A stretch of 64,000 bases of DNA, from positions 6,897 to 70,896 of the forward strand of contig CALGOH010000223.1 in NCBI GenBank assembly GCA_937957985.1, written 5' to 3'. A program made the position numbers and the translations under genes. Positions 1 through 8,290 of this stretch are shown one piece after another (the first letter of the stretch is position 1; each line of letters starts with the position of its first letter). The DNA comes from an uncultured Verrucomicrobiae bacterium (GTDB lineage: Bacteria > Verrucomicrobiota > Verrucomicrobiia > Verrucomicrobiales > Akkermansiaceae). The notes below the pieces were generated by a model. That model was given only the letters and a program-made list of their open reading frames with translations, was not told the DNA's origin and made no database searches.

Positions 1-1425
1 GACGGCGGCCCGCTCTACCAGACCTACTGCTCGGCCTGCCACGCCCCCGACGGCGAGGGTGCCACCGGCGGACAGTTCCCACCCTTGGCGAAAAGCGAAT
101 GGCTCCAGGGTGATCCGGACCGCGCCATCAAGATCGTGCTCAAGGGCCTGCAGGGACCCGTGGAGGTCCGCGGCCGAGAGTTCAACCTCATGATGCCGCC
201 GCAGGGCGACGCCCTGAGCGACGACCACATCGCCGCCATCCTCACCCACGTCCGCTCGTCCTGGGGCAACCGGGGTGAGGAAGTGCTCCCCGCCGGTGTC
301 GCCGCCATCCGCAAGTCCCTGGAAAAGCGCACCACGCCGTGGACCGCCGACGAGCTTCTCAAGCTGCACCCGCTGCCCCGAGAGGAGAGCGCGCTGCGCA
401 ACCTGACCTCGAGCATCTACCATGGCAGTTGGAAGAGCCTGCCCGACTTCGAAAAGTTGGAGGCAAGGAACATCGAGGAGGAGCACGACGGCCTGATCAG
501 CCTCGCCGACGCCGACCGCAAGGACCACTTCGGGCTGGTCTGGAAGGGCGATTTCGTCGCCGAAAAGGACGGCATGTACCAGTTCCGCCTCGTCTGCGAC
601 GACGGCGGCCGCGTGGTCATCGACGACAAGGAAGTGCTCAAGGTCGATGGCCTCGGCCCGGCGTCGGCCGGACGCGCGAAGGAGGGCCGCCTCCGACTGG
701 CGGCGGGCGCGCACCCGATCCGCATCGAGTATTTCGAGGCCACCGGCATGGAGGACATCTCCCTCGCCTGGCGCAGCGGCGGCAAGGAACCGTGGCGTTA
801 CCTGTCGGAAAGCCGCGCCGGCACGACGCCGCAGCGGTCCGGACCACCTCCGATCCCGGTCGAACCGACGCCCGACCGCGCCGCGATCTACCGCAACTTC
901 ATCGCCGGCACCACGCCGCGCGCGATCGGCATCGGCCTGCCCGGCGCGGTCAATTTCGCCTACAGCGCCGACCACCTCGCGCCGGAGCTGCTCTGGACCG
1001 GCAGCTTCATGGATGCCGGGCGTCACTGGAACGGCCGCGGCCAGGGCGCCCAGCAGCCGGCCGGCGATCAGGTGATCAAGCTCACCGGCTCGCCCGCCCT
1101 GCCCGGAGAGGCGCGCTTCCGGGGCTACAAGCTCGATCCGGCCGGCAATCCGACTTTCATGGTCACCCTGCCGGGCGGGGCCATCGAGGACTCCTACCGC
1201 GCCAGCGGATCCTCGCTGGTGCGCAAGCTCGGCCACACCGGCACCGAGGCGGCATCCGTCGTCATCGCCGAGAACCTGCCGATCGAGTCCACCGCCGACG
1301 GCTGGCGGCTCGCCAGCGTTGTTGATCTCCGGATCGCCGGAGGCCATGCCGGGAGCGACGGCAACAAGCTCCTCCTCACCATCCCTCCCGGGGATTCCGC
1401 CACCCTCACCTACACCTGGCGATGA
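1..1425 (+). CDS. Secreted cytochrome c / PA14 domain protein (5' end outside window)
   Basis: The reading frame is open from the first base, so the gene begins upstream of the window. Codons 10-14 read C-S-A-C-H, a c-type heme attachment site, and the following 90 residues look like the rest of a class I cytochrome c domain. Residues of about 138-265 resemble a PA14 carbohydrate-binding module (GLVWKGDFVAEKDGMYQF, then DDGGRVVIDD). The C-terminal 160 residues are not recognised. Such multi-domain heme proteins are frequent in Planctomycetes-Verrucomicrobia and are thought to be periplasmic electron carriers linked to sugar oxidation. The stop codon overlaps the ATG of the next gene (ATGA), which suggests translational coupling with a secreted dehydrogenase-like partner. 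The family call is firm; the substrate is unknown. Confidence 0.85.
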   Translation, partial: DGGPLYQTYCSACHAPDGEGATGGQFPPLAKSEWLQGDPDRAIKIVLKGLQGPVEVRGREFNLMMPPQGDALSDDHIAAILTHVRSSWGNRGEEVLPAGVAAIRKSLEKRTTPWTADELLKLHPLPREESALRNLTSSIYHGSWKSLPDFEKLEARNIEEEHDGLISLADADRKDHFGLVWKGDFVAEKDGMYQFRLVCDDGGRVVIDDKEVLKVDGLGPASAGRAKEGRLRLAAGAHPIRIEYFEATGMEDISLAWRSGGKEPWRYLSESRAGTTPQRSGPPPIPVEPTPDRAAIYRNFIAGTTPRAIGIGLPGAVNFAYSADHLAPELLWTGSFMDAGRHWNGRGQGAQQPAGDQVIKLTGSPALPGEARFRGYKLDPAGNPTFMVTLPGGAIEDSYRASGSSLVRKLGHTGTEAASVVIAENLPIESTADGWRLASVVDLRIAGGHAGSDGNKLLLTIPPGDSATLTYTWR

Positions 1426-2879
1426 AACTTTCCCAAGCCATCACCATGCGCCCACCGTCCCTGCTCATCGGCCTCCTCGTCCTCGCCGCCGCCCCACTCC
1501 ACGCCGGCTACATCCGCGAGGAAATCCCCCTCCCTCCCGGCGAGGTCATGGAGATCGGCTCGATCGCGCTGATGCCCGGGAAAAAGATCGCCGTCACCAC
1601 CCGTCGCGGCGACCTCTGGATCTGCGAGGGTGCCTACGGCAATGATCTCTCGAAGGTGACGTGGCACCGGTTCGCCGAACACCTCCACGAACCCTTCGGC
1701 ATGTTCTGGAAACACGATTCGCTGTGGCTGACCCAGCGCCCGGAAGTGACGCGGATCGAGGACACCGACGCCGACGGCCTGGCGGACGTTTTCGAGACCA
1801 TCTGCGACGACTGGGGGATCAACGGCGACTACCACGAGTATGCCTTCGGCAGCACTCCGGACGCCGAGGGCGACATCTGGGTCGTCCTCTGCCTCACCGG
1901 CTCCGGCGCGGCGCGGTCCAACTGGCGTGGCTGGTGCATGCGCGTCACACCCGAGGGCGGGATGATCCCCACATGTTCCGGCATCCGCTCACCAGGAGGC
2001 ATCGGTTTCAACGCCGCGGGCGACTGCTTCTACACCGACAACCAGGGGCCGTGGAACGGATCGTCGTCGCTCAAGTGGCTCAGGCCGGGATCCTTCCAGG
2101 GAAATCCGACCGGCAACAAGTACCACGAACTCGCCGGACTCCCCGCCCCGCCCGAGCCCCAGGACGGCTCACGCATTCTCACCGAGCGCGAACGCTATCC
2201 CGAATTCATTCCGCCGGCGGTCGTGCTCCCGCACGGCAAGGTCGGCCAGTCGCCCACCGCCGTCATCACCGACCACACCGGCGGCAGATTCGGACCCTTC
2301 GCCGGCCAGGTGCTCGTCGGCGAGCAGACCCACTCCCAGGTCCAGCGCGTCTGTCTCGAAAAGGTCAACGGGCTCTATCAGGGCGCGGTCTTCCATTTCA
2401 TCGAAGGCTTCGAGGCAGGCATCGTGCCCATGCGCCTCAGCGATTCCGGCACCCTCTTCGTCGGCGGCACCAATCGCGGCTGGGCCTCGCGCGGGTCGAA
2501 GCCCTTCACCTTCGAGCGCGTCCGCTGGGACGGCGAAACAGGGTTCGAGATCCACACCATGTCGGCCCGTCCGGACGGCTTCGAGCTCACCTTCACCCAT
2601 CCCGTCGATCCCGCCGCGGCGGGCGACCCGGCGAGCTACGGGATGCGCGCGTGGACCTACATCTACCAGTCGAAATACGGATCCCCCGAGGTCGATGAAT
2701 CCTTCCCGAAGGTCACCGCCGCCGAAGTCGCCGACGACGGCCGGTCCGTGCGCCTCACCGTCGACGGCCTGGTCCGCGGCCACGTCCACCAACTCGACTG
2801 CCCCGGCGTGAAATCCGCCGACGGCAAAACGCTTGTCCATCCGACCGGCTGGTACACCCTCAACGAAATCCCCGACTGA
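1422..2879 (+). CDS. Secreted sorbosone/glucose-dehydrogenase-like beta-propeller protein
   Basis: The 485-residue product starts with a signal peptide (hydrophobic LLIGLLVLAAAPLHA near residues 13-27). The mature part resembles the quinoprotein dehydrogenase-like proteins (PVC 'membrane-bound dehydrogenase' type) that often stand beside PA14-cytochromes: blade-like segments such as MPGKKIAVTTRRGDLWIC and GIGFNAAGDCFYTDNQG. An ATG eight codons downstream (1446) is an alternative start. The coupling with the cytochrome gene suggests a secreted redox pair in which this protein oxidises a sugar-like substrate and the cytochrome takes the electrons; that is inference from context. No cofactor-binding residue can be asserted from the sequence alone. 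Confidence 0.75.
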   Translation: MKLSQAITMRPPSLLIGLLVLAAAPLHAGYIREEIPLPPGEVMEIGSIALMPGKKIAVTTRRGDLWICEGAYGNDLSKVTWHRFAEHLHEPFGMFWKHDSLWLTQRPEVTRIEDTDADGLADVFETICDDWGINGDYHEYAFGSTPDAEGDIWVVLCLTGSGAARSNWRGWCMRVTPEGGMIPTCSGIRSPGGIGFNAAGDCFYTDNQGPWNGSSSLKWLRPGSFQGNPTGNKYHELAGLPAPPEPQDGSRILTERERYPEFIPPAVVLPHGKVGQSPTAVITDHTGGRFGPFAGQVLVGEQTHSQVQRVCLEKVNGLYQGAVFHFIEGFEAGIVPMRLSDSGTLFVGGTNRGWASRGSKPFTFERVRWDGETGFEIHTMSARPDGFELTFTHPVDPAAAGDPASYGMRAWTYIYQSKYGSPEVDESFPKVTAAEVADDGRSVRLTVDGLVRGHVHQLDCPGVKSADGKTLVHPTGWYTLNEIPD

Positions 2880-3010
2880 ACTTTGGGAACGCGCCTCGAT
2901 CCAGGCTTCTAAAACTTCATTCCGGCAGGCGGCCAATCCACCCTACTCTTGCCAAGTGGGCACTGTAGTAATAAATCACTAGGTTAAGAGTCTAACCAAG
3001 ATCCTTCTTA

Positions 3011-3442
3011 ATGAAACGCCCTGAGAACGATGAAGAATGCATCCTGCTCGGGATCAGAGCCGGTTGTCTTACGGCACAGATCGGCATGTGCTGTGAATTT
3101 GATACCTTGGACTTTGAAGAAATGCTCACCTATGAGGATCGGGCGATTTACCCGAAGACCTTGAAGTGGGGCCTTTTCGTCCTTGAAAAGCAGAAACCGG
3201 TCAAAAAACGAGTTGAGGCAGTTGTCAGATTTCTCGACCCAACAATTCCCAGTATCTCAGGTCCATGGACTATCGCTATCCTCACATGGGATCCAGACTT
3301 TGATTCAGCACCAAAATTTGATCATTCGATTGGCAGACCTGTCTGGAATCTAATTCCGAAAAATCACGGCAACCTCAACAACGTCAAGAACCTAGGGAGC
3401 GTCTGGAAGGCATCAACTCCTGAAGAAGATCCTTTCATTTGA
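3011..3442 (+). CDS. Hypothetical protein in AT-richer DNA
   Basis: This 143-residue product is not recognised. It is soluble-looking, has no signal peptide or membrane segment, and is acidic at its N-terminus (RPENDEECILLGIRAGCL) with many aromatic residues. Codon use is clearly AT-richer than the flanking genes, with A/T third positions common, which suggests recent acquisition. Its stop overlaps the putative TTG start of the epimerase gene by three bases, which may be coincidental because the two genes differ so much in composition. It could be a small immunity or phage-defence accessory protein, but nothing in the sequence shows that. Confidence 0.55.
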   Translation: MKRPENDEECILLGIRAGCLTAQIGMCCEFDTLDFEEMLTYEDRAIYPKTLKWGLFVLEKQKPVKKRVEAVVRFLDPTIPSISGPWTIAILTWDPDFDSAPKFDHSIGRPVWNLIPKNHGNLNNVKNLGSVWKASTPEEDPFI

Positions 3443-4323
3443 GCCCCAGCCACCTACTCCTCTGCGGCCACGGCTACCTCGGACAGGCCGTCTCGCGTGA
3501 CTTCCTCGCCGCCGGCTGGACCGTCACCGCCGTCTCACGCGAAGGTGGCTGCCCCGGCTCGGGGCAGGCCGTGGCAGCGGCGGCCCGCCGCGAGCCGTTC
3601 CGGGAGCATGCCGCCGACCTCGCCTCCCGGGAAAGCATCCGCCACCTCGCCGCCTCCGTCGATCGACCCGACTTCATCGTCCACTGCGCCTCGTCCGGAC
3701 GTGGCGGCCCCGAGGCCTACCGCGCCGTTTACCTCGACGGCTGCCATCACCTCATCGCCGCCTTTCCCGGGATCCCCCTGCTCTTCACCTCCTCCACCTC
3801 GGTCTATGCCCAGACCGACGGCTCGGTGGTCACCGAGGAAAGCCCGGCCGAACCCGACCGCGAAACCGGACGGATCCTGCGCGAGACCGAAGACCTGGTC
3901 CTCGACCAAGACGGCATCGTGTTCCGCCTCGCCGGCATCTACGGTCCGCACCGTAGCGTGATCCTGAAGAAGTTCCTCGCCGGCGAGTCGGTGATCGAGG
4001 AGGACGGACGGCGCTTTCTCAACCAGATCCACCGCGACGACGCGGCGAGTGCCATCCTCCACGCCGCCACCGCCCCGCTGCCGAGCGGCATCTACAACCT
4101 CGCCGACTCCACCCCGCGCAGCCAACTCGACACCTTCAAGGCCCTCGCCGGACTTTTCGCTCGGCCGATCCCGCCGACGGCTCCCCGGGACCTCAACCGC
4201 AAGCGCGGCTGGACCCACAAACAGGTGTGCAACGACAAGCTCCGGGCGACCGGCTGGGAACCGCGTCATCCGGATTTCCTGGAAGCTGCCAGGACAATTG
4301 CCTCGACTCTGGTCGATGGTTGA
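3439..4323 (+). CDS. NAD(P)-dependent epimerase/dehydratase family protein
   Basis: The 294-residue product has an N-terminal Rossmann motif G-H-G-Y-L-G at residues 10-15 (variant of GxxGxxG), then VHCASSG and FTSSTSVYA. The last matches the SDR catalytic serine segment; the usual YxxxK is degenerate. YNLADSTP and the C-terminal WEPRHPDF fit extended SDR proteins of the YeeZ/nucleoside-sugar epimerase type. The start is TTG at 3439; no better-placed ATG precedes the nucleotide-binding strand. The third positions are strongly GC-rich, like the genome and unlike the preceding gene. Substrate is unknown. Confidence 0.8.
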   Translation: MSPSHLLLCGHGYLGQAVSRDFLAAGWTVTAVSREGGCPGSGQAVAAAARREPFREHAADLASRESIRHLAASVDRPDFIVHCASSGRGGPEAYRAVYLDGCHHLIAAFPGIPLLFTSSTSVYAQTDGSVVTEESPAEPDRETGRILRETEDLVLDQDGIVFRLAGIYGPHRSVILKKFLAGESVIEEDGRRFLNQIHRDDAASAILHAATAPLPSGIYNLADSTPRSQLDTFKALAGLFARPIPPTAPRDLNRKRGWTHKQVCNDKLRATGWEPRHPDFLEAARTIASTLVDG

Positions 4324-4362
4324 CGCGCGGGCACCAACCGCTGAGCACCCGGTGGTGGCATG

Positions 4363-4548
4363 TCACGGATTCTCGATGTCGAGATCCTTGCAGATCTTCC
4401 CGACAAGGATATCCCGTATTTCGGCGTGTCGGGGAACGGCGGTCTTGCGGCCGTCGGAGGGCTTCCACCAGATCGAGTGACGCCCACCTTCCCTCAGCAA
4501 CTGGCACCCGTATTTTGAAAGGTGCTTGATCAGTGCCTTGCGTTTCAC
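4363..4548 (-). CDS. hicA: HicA-family mRNA interferase toxin
   Basis: The 61-residue product matches HicA: N-terminal K-R-K-A-L-I-K-H-L, a glycine-rich turn with the catalytic-type histidine in REGGRHSIW, then VPRHAEI and a basic C-terminus. HicA has a double-stranded-RNA-binding-like fold and cleaves mRNA; its active histidine lies in the GGRHS loop. It starts with GTG, which overlaps the TGA of the upstream partner gene (GTGA), so toxin translation is probably coupled to the antitoxin. The order, antitoxin first, occurs in a subset of hicBA loci. The length is normal for the family. Confidence 0.85.
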   Translation of the reverse strand: MKRKALIKHLSKYGCQLLREGGRHSIWWKPSDGRKTAVPRHAEIRDILVGKICKDLDIENP

Positions 4549-4757
4549 GCGGGGATCAAGATCTCCTCAAAGTCCCCCTGGATCGCCTGCCGGGACTGCT
4601 CCCGATTCAATTCCAAAATATCCGACAATGCTTCGGTCAGCGCCTCCACCAGCTCCTCCCTCGTCCGCTCCTGGGCATTCACCCCGGGAACTTCCTCCAC
4701 CCACCCCACCCACCAATCGCCGTCCCGTTTCGCAACTGCCGTGAAGGTGTTCGTCAT
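4545..4757 (-). CDS. hicB: HicB-family antitoxin (short form)
   Basis: This 70-residue product resembles the partial RNase H fold of HicB: FTAVAKRDGDWWVGWVEEVPG followed by TREELVEALTEAL. The ATG at 4757 is chosen because it places the conserved beta-strand at the N-terminus; an upstream in-frame extension to 4865 lacks similarity. No C-terminal ribbon-helix-helix or HTH segment is present, so this is the short form and autoregulation through DNA binding by this protein alone is unlikely. It neutralises the HicA toxin encoded immediately downstream by binding it. Confidence 0.8.
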   Translation of the reverse strand: MTNTFTAVAKRDGDWWVGWVEEVPGVNAQERTREELVEALTEALSDILELNREQSRQAIQGDFEEILIPA

Positions 4758-4922
4758 AGGATGAGTCTGGAGCCGATGAGATCCCGTGACAAGCAACTCC
4801 TTCCCACTGGCGGTCCGCCGATCCGGATCGCACGATCCGGCCATGAGAGACGGACCGACGACCAACCGCCGCTTGTCAGATCGCTGAATTCGGGCCGGGG
4901 TGAGGTCCTTCCGGGGTGCTCT

Positions 4923-5228
4923 TCATTCCTCATCCGCCCCGTCCGACCGGCAGCAGTCGCTCTTGATCAGCCACCACACGCCGGCCGCGACGGCACCGAG
5001 CAGCAGCGCCCCGCCGAGCGAGACGCCGGCAGGATGCTCGCGCGCCACGCGCCCGGCCCGGTCGATGCCGTCCCGGGCGTAGTCGCGCCCGCTGCGCAGC
5101 GCGTCCGGCAGCGTGTGCCTTCCCGCGTGCTGCGCCAGGCGTTTCACGTCATCCCTCAGGCTCGAAAGATCCTCGCGCACCCGCGACAGCAGGTCGGCGG
5201 CCCGTTTGTCATCAAATATCTTGTCCAT
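4923..5228 (-). CDS. Small membrane-anchored protein, DUF883/ElaB-YqjD-like
   Basis: The 101-residue product has an amphipathic, charged N-terminal half (RVREDLSSLRDDVKRLAQHAG) that could form a coiled coil, a helix containing REHPAGVSLGGALLLGAVAAG, and a single C-terminal transmembrane segment ending in a Cys/Asp-rich tail. This layout and the 'REHP' turn before the membrane helix are typical of DUF883 (ElaB/YqjD) proteins, which anchor at the inner membrane and have been linked to ribosome association in stationary phase. An AGGAG ribosome binding site precedes the ATG. It is transcribed separately from hicBA. Confidence 0.65.
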   Translation of the reverse strand: MDKIFDDKRAADLLSRVREDLSSLRDDVKRLAQHAGRHTLPDALRSGRDYARDGIDRAGRVAREHPAGVSLGGALLLGAVAAGVWWLIKSDCCRSDGADEE

Positions 5229-5460
5229 GGTCTCTTTCTCCTAACATGGCAACCAACGCCAACTCCACCGGATTTCAAGTCGCGGTCGGAAACTATTTCC
5301 CATTGGCCGGCGGCCTGACCCGCGAGCGAAAGCCATGGACAGCAGCAGAAGAATGCGCATCAGTCGGGTGTCGGAATGACCCGGCGATTTCCGGTCTTCG
5401 AGGGCGTCGCCACCCACCCGCGCAATCTCCGGTCATCCGTTCGCGTATACCTTTCGCTCA

Positions 5461-6404
5461 TGAAACGCAGCATCCTCATCATCGCCGCCGTGCTCCTGCT
5501 CGGCGCCGGCATCCTCGCCATCGTCCTGAAACCCGGCACCAAGGACTCCGAAACCGCCTCCGGCGGATCGGCCCCGCCCGCCCGTGATCGCGTCGAGGAA
5601 GGCGACCGGGCCTTCCATGATGAAAGCACGGCCAAGGCCTCGCCGCGCACCGAACGGGAAACCGGCGACAGCGACCTGGTCGAACAATACGGCGACGCCC
5701 GCACCAAGCTCGCCCGCAACGTTTCGGAAAACGTCGTCGGCCTGCTCGACGACGTGATCACGATGGGCGAGATGATGTTCAACGGCTCCTCCTCCGAGTG
5801 GAACCGGGGCGACCGGGAGGTCCGCCGCCTGCTCCGCGGCACCGAGATCGAGCTGACCGACGAACAGCAGGAACAAGCCGAGGCCCTGCTCGCCGATTTC
5901 CGCAAACGCGAACTCGAGCAGGCCAAGGCATCCGTCGGGACCCTGCGCGAGAATCCCGTGCCGCTGATGCGCCTGCTGCTGGCCGGCGACGCCCGCTCGC
6001 GCGACGAGCTCAGCGAGGAGGACTACGCCACGCTCCAGCGGGCCAACGCCGACGCGCTGGGAGACATCATCAACCCGCTCGACCGCAGCAATTTCCGCGG
6101 CGGCCAGCCGATGGAGGACGAGGTCTTCCGGGCCGGTTTCGAAGCCCTTCTCGCCCCGGAGCAGGCCGCCGCGCTGCAGGCCGCCCGGACCCCGGAAGAG
6201 GGTGAGGAACAAGGCAACGAGACACCGAACCGGACCGACATCACCCAGATGCCGGTGATGTCTCTCGAGGATGCCGACGAGGCGATCCGCTCGACCCGAC
6301 AAATGACCGGCGGGTTCAAGCAGGTCATGGAGGGCATGGGCAACCTCGGCCCACTGCTCGAGCAGCAACGTCGCACCCGGGAAGGCGGCGAAACGGAAGA
6401 GTAA
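5461..6404 (+). CDS. Membrane-anchored or secreted hypothetical protein
   Basis: The 314-residue product starts with an N-terminal hydrophobic helix (RSILIIAAVLLLGAGILAIVL) after MK, so it is either secreted or anchored. The rest is highly charged and largely helical, with long Glu/Arg/Gln-rich stretches. An in-frame start 28 codons upstream is possible, but the ATG at 5461 puts the signal/anchor at the very N-terminus and is preferred. I do not recognise a family. The helical, Glu-rich body resembles periplasmic scaffold or spectral CpxP-like proteins only in composition. It is convergent with queD. Confidence 0.6.
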
Positions 6405-6420
6405 CGACGGGCTTTCCCGC

Positions 6421-6786
6421 CTAGAATTCGCCTCGGAAGACGCAGCTCGAAATGGGTGTCTCGTACACCTCGATCTCGGCGAGACCGGGCAGGTCGTCCT
6501 CGAGCCGGCGCCAGAACCACCCCGCCAACCGCTCGATGGTCGGACTTTCCAGCCCCTCGATGTCGTTCAGGTAGGAATGATCGAGCCGGTCGAGCAGCGG
6601 CTTCATCGCATCGGAGATCCGCTTGTGGTCATACACCCAGCCGATCTTCTCATCGACCTCGCCCTCGACGGTGATCTTCAGCCGGAAGGTGTGGCCGTGC
6701 ATCTGCCGGCACTTGTGGTCCTCCGGCAGCGTCGGCAGCGTGTGGGCCGCCTCGAAGGTGAACTCCTTGCTCAATCGCGCGCGCAT
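6421..6786 (-). CDS. queD: 6-carboxy-5,6,7,8-tetrahydropterin synthase / PTPS family
   Basis: The 121-residue product carries the pattern of the PTPS/QueD family: F-E-A-A-H with the first zinc histidine, then C-R-Q-M-H-G-H-T with the catalytic cysteine and two further zinc histidines, and a C-terminal EIEVYETP containing the pterin-anchoring glutamate. QueD converts dihydroneopterin triphosphate to 6-carboxytetrahydropterin, the second step of queuosine tRNA modification. No other queuosine genes are nearby, so the QueD rather than the eukaryote-like PTPS assignment rests on family knowledge. The ATG at 6786 starts directly before the first beta-strand; an upstream extension is unlikely. Confidence 0.85.
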   Translation of the reverse strand: MRARLSKEFTFEAAHTLPTLPEDHKCRQMHGHTFRLKITVEGEVDEKIGWVYDHKRISDAMKPLLDRLDHSYLNDIEGLESPTIERLAGWFWRRLEDDLPGLAEIEVYETPISSCVFRGEF

Positions 6787-6875
6787 CGCGCCGCCACGCT
6801 GACAGCCCCCCGCCCTCACCGCAAGTCCGGCTCGGTGCTTGCCCGCCGCCACCGCCGCCCATAAAAGCCCCGCCC

Positions 6876-7658
6876 ATGCCGGACCCGCGCGCCACCCTGC
6901 TGATACCCAGCTACAACACCGGCCCCATCCTCCGGCAGACGGTCGAGGCCGCCCTCGGCACCTCGCTCCCGGTCCGCGTGGTGATCGACGGCTCGACCGA
7001 CGGTTCGGACGCCTGCCTCGGGGGCCTCGACGGCGATCTCGTGGTCCACCGCTTTGCCGAAAACCGCGGCAAGGGCGCCGCCGTGCTCCACGGCCTGCGG
7101 CTCGCCCGCGAGGAGGGCTTCACCCACGCCCTGTGCATGGATGCCGACGGCCAGCATCCCGCCACCGCCGTGCCGGGCTTCGTGGAAATCCTCCGCCGGC
7201 ATCCCGAGGCCGCCGTCTTCGGTCGCCCCGTCTTCGACGCCTCGGCGCCGGCGCTCCGCGTGAACGGACGCAAGGTCTCCAACTTCTGGGCCAACCTCGA
7301 AACGCTCGGATGGGGCATCGACGACTCGCTCTTCGGCATGCGCCTCTACCCGATCGGCCCGCTGATCGAGGTCCTCGAGGAAACGAAGTTCGCCCGCCGC
7401 TTCGACTTCGATCCCGAGGTCGCCGTGCGGTTGGCGTGGAAGGGCGTGCCGATCGTCAACCTGCCGACGCCGGTCCGCTACCTCACCGAGGAGGAGGGCG
7501 GCGTTTCGCAGTTCCGCTACCTGCGCGACAACACGCTGCTCACCTGGATGCACATCCGCCTCTTCTTCGGCTTCGTCGGCCGCCTGCCGTGGCTCGTGCT
7601 CCGCGGCGGAAATCCCCTCCTGCACCTCAGCCCGCCCCATTCCCCGCCGCCGGCATGA
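6876..7658 (+). CDS. Family 2 glycosyltransferase (DPM1-like)
   Basis: The 260-residue product has the GT-A fold signature of GT2: LIPSYNTGP at the N-terminus, VIDGSTDGSD, an ENRGKGAAVLHGL segment, and the metal-binding D-A-D-G-Q-H at about residue 90. The C-terminal part carries a hydrophobic stretch, so it probably works at the membrane face and may use a polyprenyl-phosphate or lipid acceptor. It is translationally coupled (ATGA) to a methyltransferase gene. Together with the opposite-strand deacetylase and acyltransferase it forms a cassette that looks built to assemble a modified glycolipid; the actual substrate is unknown. Confidence 0.85.
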   Translation: MPDPRATLLIPSYNTGPILRQTVEAALGTSLPVRVVIDGSTDGSDACLGGLDGDLVVHRFAENRGKGAAVLHGLRLAREEGFTHALCMDADGQHPATAVPGFVEILRRHPEAAVFGRPVFDASAPALRVNGRKVSNFWANLETLGWGIDDSLFGMRLYPIGPLIEVLEETKFARRFDFDPEVAVRLAWKGVPIVNLPTPVRYLTEEEGGVSQFRYLRDNTLLTWMHIRLFFGFVGRLPWLVLRGGNPLLHLSPPHSPPPA

Positions 7659-8290
7659 ACCGCGTCCACCAACACATCCGGCAGGTTTGGGACCGCCAGT
7701 ACGTCGCCGCCAAGCTGCGCTCCGACCCGCTCTATCAGGCCGTGCTCGACGAGCTGCGCGACAGCCCGCTGCCGCTGCTCGACCTCGGCTGCGGCCTTGG
7801 CGTGCTCGCCTTCTACCTGCGCGAACACGGCCTCGAAGTCCCGGTCCACTCGCTCGACTACGACCGGCGCAAGATCGCCGAAGCCGAACGTCTCGCCGCC
7901 GAGCGGGGGATCCGGGGACTCAGCTTCGCCTTCCACGACGCCCGCCAGGGACTCCCGGATCACTCCGGCAACGTCACCATTCTCGACATCCTCCAGTTCT
8001 TCACGCCGGAGGAAATCCACGCCCTCCTGACCCTCGCCGCCGAACGCGTGGCACCGGGCGGCAAGCTCGTCATCCGCTCCGGGCTGCGCGACGACTCGTG
8101 GCGCTTCAAGGCCACCGTCGCCGGCGACATCCTCGCCAAGGCGACGCTGTGGATGAAGGCGGCACCCATCCACTACCCGACCGCCGGGGATTTCCGCAGC
8201 GCCCTCGAACCCCACGGCGGGGTGCGCGTCTCACCGCTGTGGGGCGGCACCCCCTTCAACAACCACCTCATCGTGCTGGAGAAGGCCTGA
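7655..8290 (+). CDS. SAM-dependent methyltransferase (class I)
   Basis: The 211-residue product contains the SAM-binding motif I D-L-G-C-G-L-G at about residue 38, an acidic end of strand 2 (SLDYD), motif II FHDARQGL and a post-motif VAPGGKLVIRSG typical of class I methyltransferases. The ATG at 7655 overlaps the stop of the glycosyltransferase gene, so the two are almost certainly co-translated. The last 60 bases overlap the 3' end of the convergent deacetylase gene. Similar small methyltransferases occur beside GT2 and LpxL-like genes in aryl-polyene and related surface-lipid clusters, but no ketosynthase is present here. Confidence 0.8.
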   Translation: MNRVHQHIRQVWDRQYVAAKLRSDPLYQAVLDELRDSPLPLLDLGCGLGVLAFYLREHGLEVPVHSLDYDRRKIAEAERLAAERGIRGLSFAFHDARQGLPDHSGNVTILDILQFFTPEEIHALLTLAAERVAPGGKLVIRSGLRDDSWRFKATVAGDILAKATLWMKAAPIHYPTAGDFRSALEPHGGVRVSPLWGGTPFNNHLIVLEKA

